A stretch of DNA of 42,036 bases, from the NCBI GenBank assembly GCA_026196955.1, contig JAPHTO010000006.1, positions 1-42,036 of the forward strand. Reading direction: 5' to 3'. The stretch comes from Colwellia sp. (GTDB lineage Bacteria > Pseudomonadota > Gammaproteobacteria > Enterobacterales > Alteromonadaceae). The position numbers were made by a program, and so were the translations under genes. The notes beneath the pieces are model-generated. The model was not told the origin of the DNA, did not search any database, and saw nothing but the letters and a program-made list of their open reading frames with translations. The number at the start of each line of letters is the position of its first letter. Position 1 is the stretch's first letter. Positions 36,440-42,036 of the stretch are shown here, piece after piece.

Positions 36440-36464
36440 ATACCCGAGTAATATACTCAAGTAT
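36440..36464 (-). promoter_or_regulatory. IscR type-1 site upstream of iscR
   Basis: On the minus strand the 25 bases start ATACTTGAGT and end ACTCGGGTAT. They match the type-1 layout ATASYYGACT-N5-AGTCRRSTAT apart from one base in each inner half, a variation known from other gammaproteobacteria. The centre is ~125 bases before the iscR ATG. Confidence 0.72.
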
Positions 36465-36487
36465 TCTACACTAAGATCCTAAAAGCG

Positions 36488-36526
36488 AAAAGCAATAGTT
36501 GACTATTTTACTCAACTATTGCTTTT
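36488..36526. terminator. cysE terminator hairpin containing a second IscR type-1-like site
   Basis: Perfect 15-bp arms AAAAGCAATAGTTGA (36488-36502) and TCAACTATTGCTTTT (36512-36526) around a 9-base loop, with T tails on both strands: a strong intrinsic terminator after cysE. The inner 25 bases (36495-36519) start ATAGTTGACT and end ACTCAACTAT, fitting the IscR type-1 pattern except for one base. Confidence 0.7.
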
Positions 36527-36624
36527 ATTCTGATAGTGTTTGTCATAAATCAATATTATTGGTAACAAACTTTGCACTGCATATCATGACATTCAAGAAG
36601 TGCTACCCGTTTAAACAAAGCAGA

Positions 36625-37482
36625 TTATATCTCAGGATCAAAGCCTTCAACTTTACTTTCACGGCGTTTAGCTGCTGCTTTTTCATCTTCAACAAATTCG
36701 CCCACTCTAAGCTCAGGCAAATTATTAGGGCAAACATCACCACCAATTTTATTCACTTCTTTGCTGATATTCGACACACGATCATCAATTAAATGCATAT
36801 GATCAAGCAAACGACCAATCGCTTTAGCCACAGGATCCGGGTTGTCTGCAGAAACGGCATAAGCATCAAAGCCAAATTTTTTCGCCGCTTTATCACGTGA
36901 TTCTTTACCTAGGCTGCCATTAAGTTTTTCCCCTAAATCTGCATCAAGTAAAGAATTACCATTGCCGCTCTTACTATTGACAATACGTGCAGGTATGCCA
37001 ACAGCCGTAGCACCTTCAGGTAAGTCTTTTACGACTACTGAGTTAGAGCCAACTTTACCACTTTTCCCGATTGTAATGGGGCCCAGTACCTGCGCGCCAG
37101 CACCAATAACGACGTTATCTTCTAATGTCGGGTGACGTTTACCAGCATTCCAACTCGTTCCGCCTAACGTAACACCATGGTATAGCGTCACATCATCACC
37201 GATTTCAGCGGTTTCACCAATAACAACGCCCATGCCATGGTCAATAAAAAAACGACGTCCTAGGCTTGCTCCTGGATGAATTTCTATGCCTGTTAACCAG
37301 CGCGAGAATGTAGATAAACATCGCGCTAGCAACTTCCAATTCGCTCGCCAGAGACGATGGCTCAATCTGTGTACCCAAATAGCATGCAACCCTGGGTAAT
37401 TCAGCAACACTTCAAAGGTAGTGCGTGCTGCGGGATCTCTATCAAAAACACTGTTAATGTCTTCTTTCATGCGGGTAAACAT
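36625..37482 (-). CDS. cysE: Serine O-acetyltransferase CysE (EpsC-like)
   Basis: 285-aa acetyltransferase that makes O-acetylserine from serine and acetyl-CoA, the carbon skeleton for cysteine. Left-handed beta-helix hexapeptide repeats are clear ([61 protein letters not shown]). The catalytic Asp/His pair lies in IDHGMG and LYHGVTLGG. The N-terminal helical domain is short, as in EpsC/NifP-type enzymes. A C-terminal extension of ~110 residues with acidic and lysine-rich parts follows. AAGGA precedes the ATG. The position just upstream of iscR joins cysteine supply with cysteine use by IscS, a common gene order. Confidence 0.93.
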   Translation of the reverse strand: MFTRMKEDINSVFDRDPAARTTFEVLLNYPGLHAIWVHRLSHRLWRANWKLLARCLSTFSRWLTGIEIHPGASLGRRFFIDHGMGVVIGETAEIGDDVTLYHGVTLGGTSWNAGKRHPTLEDNVVIGAGAQVLGPITIGKSGKVGSNSVVVKDLPEGATAVGIPARIVNSKSGNGNSLLDADLGEKLNGSLGKESRDKAAKKFGFDAYAVSADNPDPVAKAIGRLLDHMHLIDDRVSNISKEVNKIGGDVCPNNLPELRVGEFVEDEKAAAKRRESKVEGFDPEI

Positions 37483-37495
37483 ATTTTTTCCTTTT

Positions 37496-38326
37496 TTATT
37501 TCTCTGCGCTATTGCTCGAAGCTCTTTCTATAGAGGCTAAGATGCCACGCATCATTTTAATTTCTTTAACATCAGGGCGAGCGCGGTTAAACAAACGCCT
37601 TAACTTTGTCATGACTAAGCCTGGATGCTTATCGCCGATAAACCCTGTCGCTTTCAGCGCATTCTCAAAATGCTGATAAAAACGTTCGGTTTCTTGAGTC
37701 ACAGGATAAAGCTCATCATCTTGGCTGTTTGCTTGTGATGTTTTTTTATCGCGGCTATTTTTTCCAATATAAGTACCATTACCTGTACTTTGCTCTTGGC
37801 TTGTATCATCCAGTGATAACAAATAACTCGTTCGTACTTCATAACTTAGTGTTTGTACGGCCATAGCTAAATTTAACGAGCTGTAATCAGGATTAGCAGG
37901 GATTTGCACATGAAAATGACACAGTTGTAATTCTTCATTCGTCAAACCACTACTTTCTCGTCCAAACACCAAAGCAACGGGATATTCTTCCGCTTCTGCC
38001 ACCATTTTTTCACCACAACCGCGCGGCTCTAACATTGGCCAAGGTAATGTGCGTGAACGAGCACTGGTACCAACCACTAACCCACAATCAACAATCGCTT
38101 CACTTAAGGTACTAACCACTTTAGCGTTTGCTAACACATCGGTTGCCCCTGCGGCTAACGCTTGCGCTTGTCCATTAGGCATTTCAATAGGGTCAACTAG
38201 CACGAGTTGACTTAAGCCCATGGTTTTCATTGCGCGCGCTGCACTGCCAATATTACGGCAATCTGATGTGTTGACTAACACGATGCGAACTTTATCTAAT
38301 AAATTACTTTTTTTGGAATCTGACAT
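37496..38326 (-). CDS. trmJ: tRNA (cytidine/uridine-32 2'-O)-methyltransferase TrmJ
   Basis: 276-aa SPOUT methyltransferase. Motifs: [20 protein letters not shown] near the N terminus, [15 protein letters not shown], and the knot segment [17 protein letters not shown], which binds S-adenosylmethionine. The variable insert around residues 185-215 is polar; the C-terminal helical domain (~215-270) is typical. It methylates the ribose of residue 32 in tRNA anticodon loops. It lies 13 bases upstream of cysE on the same strand, so they are probably co-transcribed. Confidence 0.93.
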   Translation of the reverse strand: MSDSKKSNLLDKVRIVLVNTSDCRNIGSAARAMKTMGLSQLVLVDPIEMPNGQAQALAAGATDVLANAKVVSTLSEAIVDCGLVVGTSARSRTLPWPMLEPRGCGEKMVAEAEEYPVALVFGRESSGLTNEELQLCHFHVQIPANPDYSSLNLAMAVQTLSYEVRTSYLLSLDDTSQEQSTGNGTYIGKNSRDKKTSQANSQDDELYPVTQETERFYQHFENALKATGFIGDKHPGLVMTKLRRLFNRARPDVKEIKMMRGILASIERASSNSAEK

Positions 38327-38388
38327 TTTACTCTTTGCTCATTACTCGGCTTTACTCTGAACTGTGAACGCTCAATTTAATGTCTGTG

Positions 38389-38394
38389 ATTCTA
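38389..38394 (-). promoter_or_regulatory. Extended -10 promoter of trmJ-cysE
   Basis: The minus strand reads TGCTAGAAT, an extended -10 (TGN-TAGAAT), about 65 bases before the trmJ ATG. No clear -35. Confidence 0.5.
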
Positions 38395-38569
38395 GCATAG
38401 AAGATTACTGCTGTGCTTGCTAAAAAGCACGATAAATTGCTAAACAAAGATTGCTTAAGTTAGTTTATTTTCCTATATAAAACTAGGCGGAATTAAATAC
38501 CAAAATCACCGCTGCATATTTTTTAAACGTTTATTTGATAACTTTATCGCCAAAGGAATAAATTTTTGC

Positions 38570-38575
38570 TATACT
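38570..38575 (+). promoter_or_regulatory. Extended -10 promoter of suhB with G/C-rich discriminator
   Basis: TTGCTATACT (TGN-TATACT) followed by CCGCGCGC, a G/C-rich discriminator of the kind seen at growth-rate/ppGpp-controlled promoters. The leader to suhB is ~80 bases. Nothing else was recognised in the 337-base trmJ-suhB gap. Confidence 0.6.
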
Positions 38576-38663
38576 CCGCGCGCTTGAATTTAGGAGGGTT
38601 ATATTTAATTCTCTTAGTTCGACATCGTTCTTTTAAAAGCCATTTACAAATAGGTACTCTATT

Positions 38664-39467
38664 ATGCATCCCATGCTAAATATTGCCGTGCGCGCTGCGC
38701 GCAATGCAGGAAAAGTTATTATTCGCTCTTTTGAGCAACTTGATAAAGTTGAGGTTGAATCTAAAGGTTCTAACGACTTTGTGACCAGTGTCGACACTGC
38801 AGCTGAACAAGCAATTATTGAAACTATTCGTAAATCATACCCAGAGCACACAATTGTTGGTGAAGAGTCTGGTGTATTAACTGGCTCAGATGACGACTAT
38901 CAATGGGTAATAGACCCACTTGATGGCACCACAAACTTCATCAAAGGCATCCCGCATTTTGCCGTTTCTATCGCAATAAAAGTCAAAGGTAAACTTGATC
39001 AAGCTGTCATTTTCGACCCTATTCGTGGTGAATTATTTACTGCTAGCCGTGGTAAAGGCGCACAATTAAATGGCATGCGTATTCGCGTACAAGCACATAA
39101 AGAACTGTCGGGTACTGTATTAGCAACAGGATTCCCTTTCAAACACAAGCAACACACCAATGCTTATATGGCTATGTTTGGGGCATTATTTGCAAAAACA
39201 TCAGACATGCGCCGTGCAGGCTCTGCTGCTCTTGATTTAGCTTATGTTGCCGCAGGTCGTATAGATGGCTTCTTTGAAATCGGTTTAAAGCCGTGGGATA
39301 CCGCAGCAGGTGAATTATTAGTGATTGAAGCTGGTGGTTTAGTTTCTGACTTTACTGGTGGCCATAACCACGTGAAATCAGGTAACATTGTTGCCAGTAG
39401 CACACGATTACAAAAAGAAGTTTTAAAAACTATTCGTCCACATTTAGGTGACGCATTAAGTAAATAA
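38664..39467 (+). CDS. suhB: Inositol-1-monophosphatase / NusG-RNAP cofactor SuhB
   Basis: 267-aa Mg2+-dependent phosphatase. Metal-site motifs are GEESG (residues ~67), WVIDPLDGTTNFIKGIPHF (~87-106) and LKPWDTAAGELLVIEAGG (~216-233). The start MHPMLNIAVRAARNAGKVI is identical in layout to E. coli SuhB. It hydrolyses inositol-1-phosphate; in E. coli it also joins the rRNA antitermination complex. The G/C-rich discriminator at its promoter fits a growth-linked role. It is a single gene ended by a strong terminator. Confidence 0.94.
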   Translation: MHPMLNIAVRAARNAGKVIIRSFEQLDKVEVESKGSNDFVTSVDTAAEQAIIETIRKSYPEHTIVGEESGVLTGSDDDYQWVIDPLDGTTNFIKGIPHFAVSIAIKVKGKLDQAVIFDPIRGELFTASRGKGAQLNGMRIRVQAHKELSGTVLATGFPFKHKQHTNAYMAMFGALFAKTSDMRRAGSAALDLAYVAAGRIDGFFEIGLKPWDTAAGELLVIEAGGLVSDFTGGHNHVKSGNIVASSTRLQKEVLKTIRPHLGDALSK

Positions 39468-39496
39468 TGCCGCTGTGAATAAGTTATATTATTTTG

Positions 39497-39521
39497 AAAA
39501 GCGCCTTTTGGCGCTTTTTTT
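39497..39521 (+). terminator. Intrinsic terminator after suhB
   Basis: AAAAGCGCC/GGCGCTTTT perfect 9-bp stem with loop TTTT and a seven-T tail. Confidence 0.92.
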
Positions 39522-39561
39522 GCTTTAATAACATTATTATTTAAAAATCGTTAATATTCTC

Positions 39562-40383
39562 ATGAATCCTTCTTTGTACAATCCTCCTCCCCATAAACAA
39601 ACATTTAAAGCTGGCGAAGTTGCCCTGGTTGGTGCCGGACCTGGTGATCCTGACTTGCTCACCTTGCAGGCATACCGCTTTATAAAGCAGGCCGAGGTGG
39701 TTATTTACGATCGCCTTGTCAGCCAAGAAGTAATGGCATTATTACCTGATAGCTGTGAACGAGTATATGTTGGTAAAAAGCAGGCCGACCACCGTGTACC
39801 ACAAGAGGGGATAAACCAATTACTCGTTGATCACGCCAAACGGGATAAAAAAGTACTGCGATTAAAAGGTGGCGATCCCTTTGTTTTTGGCCGTGGCGGT
39901 GAAGAAGCTCTATTTTTATTAGCCAATAATGTTGCTTGTCATATTGTACCCGGCATGACAGCGGCCTCAGCATGCACTAGCTATGCAGGCATTCCGCTGA
40001 CCCACAGACAAGTTGCGCAATCTTGCACCTTTATTACCGGAAATGTGCAAGATAATGGTGCACTTGACCTACCTTGGCACACTTTAAACGATCAAAAGCA
40101 AACAGTTGTTTTCTACATGGGTATAAAAAGTTTACCTATTATCACCGAGCAACTGATCAATGCTGGGCGTAGCGAAAACACACCTGCGGCTTTGATTCGA
40201 AAAGGCACCCGTAGTGATCAACAAGTTATCAAGGGAACACTTAGCAATTTAGACGAGTTAGTTACACGCCATAATATCAAACCGCCAAGCTTAATTATTA
40301 TTGGTGATGTGGTTGACACTTTTACTGACGATAGCTTAAAGAATCTAGGCTATTTAAAAGCAACAGAATCTGTGACTAAATAA
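39562..40383 (+). CDS. cobA: Uroporphyrinogen-III C-methyltransferase (SUMT)
   Basis: 273-aa tetrapyrrole methylase. Motifs: VALVGAGPGDPDLLTLQAYR, VIYDRLVSQEV, VLRLKGGDPFVFGRGGEEA, VPGMTAASACTSYAGIPLTH and GIKSLPIITEQL. It adds two methyls from S-adenosylmethionine to uroporphyrinogen III to give precorrin-2, the branch point to siroheme and cobalamin. The length is that of a stand-alone SUMT, without the CysG dehydrogenase/chelatase part. A ~15-residue polar N-terminal leader precedes the fold. No strong Shine-Dalgarno. It converges on rhlE with only 16 bases between the stops. Confidence 0.93.
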   Translation: MNPSLYNPPPHKQTFKAGEVALVGAGPGDPDLLTLQAYRFIKQAEVVIYDRLVSQEVMALLPDSCERVYVGKKQADHRVPQEGINQLLVDHAKRDKKVLRLKGGDPFVFGRGGEEALFLLANNVACHIVPGMTAASACTSYAGIPLTHRQVAQSCTFITGNVQDNGALDLPWHTLNDQKQTVVFYMGIKSLPIITEQLINAGRSENTPAALIRKGTRSDQQVIKGTLSNLDELVTRHNIKPPSLIIIGDVVDTFTDDSLKNLGYLKATESVTK

Positions 40384-40399
40384 GCGATGCTAAAATTGA

Positions 40400-41818
40400 T
40401 TAACGCTTAGCAGGTGAACTCGAACTGCTATTATTTGTTTGCTTCTTTTTATTTGCATAAGACTTACTTCGACGTGCCTTACCACTCTTTTCTGACGATT
40501 TACTAGTATTGCTCTTTGTCGCTTCAGGCTTTTTAGATTGTGATTTATGCCCTTTATTAAGGTGCTGTCCATCCTTATGCTCAACTTTTTCAGTTTTCGC
40601 TTTTTTGGGCTTTTTAGGTTTTTTCGCCTTCAAAGGGCGAATCGCTCGGGATTCACCTAATTCATTAACCGGTATGAACTTTTCTAACACCTTGCGTTCT
40701 ATATGCTGCTGAATAACATGCTCTATGTCCCAAAGCTGGTTTAGCTCGTCAGCGCATACTAAAGACACCGCGTGACCGGTATTACCAGCTCGGGCTGTAC
40801 GACCGATACGATGGACATAATCCTCAGGCACATTAGGTAAATCAAAATTAACGACATTTGGCAATAAGTCGATATCGATACCACGGGCAGCAATATCAGT
40901 CGCGACTAAAACTTGCACTAGGCCTTCTTTAAAAGCAGCAAGTGCCTTAGTGCGCGCCCCTTGGCTCTTATTACCATGAATTGCAGCGGCTGTTAACCCT
41001 TCCGCTTCAAGATGGCGAGTTAGCTTATTTGCGCCATGTTTAGTTTTGGTAAAAACCAGTACTTGTTGCCAATTATTTTCTTTAATCAAATGGGTAAGTA
41101 CGGCAGGCTTGCGTTTTTTATCGACCGCAGTTAACCATTGAGTGACTTTATCAGCAGTGGAGTTTTCAGGGTTGACTGAAATTTCTAACGGCTTATGAAC
41201 CAAGCCCTTTGCTAGCGCTCGAATATCAGCAGAAAAGGTGGCTGAAAATAGTAAGTTTTGTCTTTTAGCTGGTAGTAGCGCGATGATTTTTTTGATATCG
41301 CGTATAAAGCCCATATCAAGCATGCGATCGGCTTCATCTAAAATAAGCACTTCTAATTGAGAAAATTTCACCGCATTTTGATTATATAAATCTAGCAAGC
41401 GCCCCGGTGTTGCCACAAGGACGTCAACCCCTTGCCTAAGTCGCATCATTTGAGGGTTAATTTTAACGCCGCCAAACACTACGGTTGAATGTAAATTTAA
41501 ATATTTACCGTAGGTAGCAATGCTATCGCTCACTTGTGCGGCTAATTCACGGGTTGGTGTTAAGACTAAAGCACGCACATTATTCGCGCCAACCTTCACC
41601 CCTTTTTGACTACTGAGTCGTTGCAGTAAAGGTAGTGTGAATCCTGCGGTTTTACCTGTACCTGTTTGCGCTGCTGCCATCACATCTTTTCCAGATATCA
41701 CCGCGGGGATAGCTTGGGCCTGAATAGGTGAAGGAGTATCATAACCTTGATCGCCAACCGCTTTTAATAATGGCTCAGACAGGCCTAACTCTGTAAATTT
41801 AGGGGCGGTAGCACTCAT
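40400..41818 (-). CDS. rhlE: DEAD-box ATP-dependent RNA helicase, RhlE type
   Basis: 472-aa helicase. Q motif region ([31 protein letters not shown]), Walker [40 protein letters not shown] (motif II), SATFS (III), [15 protein letters not shown] and [10 protein letters not shown] (VI). After ~residue 380 a basic, lysine/serine-rich unstructured tail (~90 residues) likely binds RNA. The FTELGL start and the DMGF after DEADRML are RhlE hallmarks. It remodels structured RNA in ribosome assembly or mRNA turnover, often important at low temperature. An insertion sequence ends 121 bases upstream of the start codon. Confidence 0.9.
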   Translation of the reverse strand: MSATAPKFTELGLSEPLLKAVGDQGYDTPSPIQAQAIPAVISGKDVMAAAQTGTGKTAGFTLPLLQRLSSQKGVKVGANNVRALVLTPTRELAAQVSDSIATYGKYLNLHSTVVFGGVKINPQMMRLRQGVDVLVATPGRLLDLYNQNAVKFSQLEVLILDEADRMLDMGFIRDIKKIIALLPAKRQNLLFSATFSADIRALAKGLVHKPLEISVNPENSTADKVTQWLTAVDKKRKPAVLTHLIKENNWQQVLVFTKTKHGANKLTRHLEAEGLTAAAIHGNKSQGARTKALAAFKEGLVQVLVATDIAARGIDIDLLPNVVNFDLPNVPEDYVHRIGRTARAGNTGHAVSLVCADELNQLWDIEHVIQQHIERKVLEKFIPVNELGESRAIRPLKAKKPKKPKKAKTEKVEHKDGQHLNKGHKSQSKKPEATKSNTSKSSEKSGKARRSKSYANKKKQTNNSSSSSPAKR

Positions 41819-41849
41819 ATAGATTCTCTTGAAATAAAACTGCGGGAGC

Positions 41850-41871
41850 CGTAGGTAAAACGTTACTTACG
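41850..41871 (-). other. Inverted repeat in the rhlE leader/promoter
   Basis: CGTAGGTAA (41850-41858) and TTACTTACG (41863-41871) pair with one mismatch around AACG, 32 bases before the rhlE ATG. It could form an mRNA leader hairpin or an operator. Confidence 0.35.
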
Positions 41872-41969
41872 TACAATTGGTATAAAGGCGTGCAGCATAC
41901 AGTAAGGCTAAGTGTAGTGCAAAGGAATTACTTTTTCAGTGTCTCGTCCTAGAATACGTTGACAGTTTT

Positions 41970-42035
41970 TTAAGTTGAAGCCAATCGCGCAAGCGGTTGG
42001 CTTTTTTGATGCACTTGCTCTGGTGTTTGCATACC
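41970..42035 (-). CDS. Transposase C-terminal end (IS3-type OrfB), partial
   Basis: The last 21 codons on the minus strand read GMQTPEQVHQKSQPLARLAS with a final T and then TAA. The GMQTPEQVHQK segment is the typical C-terminal tail of IS3-family OrfB integrase-type transposases, where a G-x-TP-x-QV motif ends the DDE domain. The gene is cut at the window edge, so neither catalytic residues nor intactness can be judged. The stop lies ~30 bases inside the IS end, the expected tight spacing. Confidence 0.7.
   Translation of the reverse strand, partial: GMQTPEQVHQKSQPLARLAST
41979..42007 (+). terminator. Strong terminator hairpin inside the transposase 3' coding end
   Basis: AGCCAATCGC (41979-41988) pairs with GCGGTTGGCT (41993-42002) over 10 bp (one wobble), with GNRA tetraloop GCAA and a six-T tail on the plus strand. 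It is oriented to stop transcription entering the IS from the rhlE side. Confidence 0.75.
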
Positions 42036-42036
42036 G

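Larger units (their letters stand above)
41940..42036 (-). mobile_element. End of an IS3-family-like insertion sequence, cut by window
   Basis: The end runs from TGTCTCGTCC at 41940 (TG-type terminus) through ATACGTTGACAG, a likely terminal inverted repeat. It is followed by the transposase 3' end reading toward the terminus. The rest of the element, the other inverted repeat and the target duplication lie outside the window. Confidence 0.65.

Noticed and set aside
38535-38575. Full -35/-10 promoter for suhB using TTGATA
   Set aside because: Spacing to TATACT is 29 bases, too long; an extended -10 explains it better.
41880-42007. Small RNA ending in the 41979-42007 terminator
   Set aside because: The hairpin lies inside an IS end and no convincing plus-strand promoter was seen; kept only as an IS-linked terminator.

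Overview
The window looks like chromosomal DNA of an AT-rich marine gammaproteobacterium of the Alteromonadales, most likely a Colwellia/Thalassotalea-type member of the Colwelliaceae. The basis is protein-level recognition (C4-dicarboxylate TRAP system, cysE-isc gene order, SuhB, TrmJ, RhlE, PqiABC) and base composition. No 16S or marker tree could be run. No tRNA, rRNA or CRISPR array was seen.

Layout. 1-0.7 kb: 3' part of a YebC/PmpR-family gene. 0.8-8.5 kb: a dicarboxylate module on the minus strand, made of the two-component system DctB/DctD, the TRAP transporter DctPQM and an outer-membrane porin. A very good sigma-54 promoter (8551-8567) lies upstream of the porin, and DctD is a sigma-54 activator, so the cluster appears self-regulated. 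8.9-14.3 kb: a small membrane protein/XRE regulator pair, an RluA-type pseudouridine synthase with a long N-terminal extension, a GST and a U32/RlhA-like protein. 14.6-30.4 kb: accessory envelope region. It holds a small unknown, phospholipase PldA, an HxlR regulator, and what looks like one seven-gene transcript (RND outer-membrane factor, adaptor, pump, K+-channel-like protein, PqiA, PqiB, PqiC). A secreted HEXXH protein, a decayed cytochrome b561 gene, a two-domain SnoaL-like lipoprotein and an AraC regulator follow. 30.7-37.5 kb: the Fe-S assembly operon iscRSUA-hscBA-fdx with cysE upstream. 37.5-41.8 kb: trmJ, suhB, cobA (SUMT) and an RhlE-type helicase. The last ~100 bases are the end of an insertion sequence with the 3' end of its transposase.

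Most interesting signals. (1) A 28-bp element with only two mismatches precedes both pldA and the efflux/pqi operon, with the same -35/-10 geometry, and flanks the HxlR gene; this suggests one envelope-lipid/efflux regulon. (2) An IscR type-1-like site lies inside the cysE terminator hairpin, with a second site nearer iscR. (3) An 84-bp nested palindromic element sits inside the isc operon between iscA and hscB. (4) The sigma-54 promoter links DctBD to the porin. (5) A cytochrome b561 remnant at 28.2-28.5 kb. (6) An IS end 121 bp upstream of the helicase gene, carrying an outward-facing shield terminator inside the transposase coding end.
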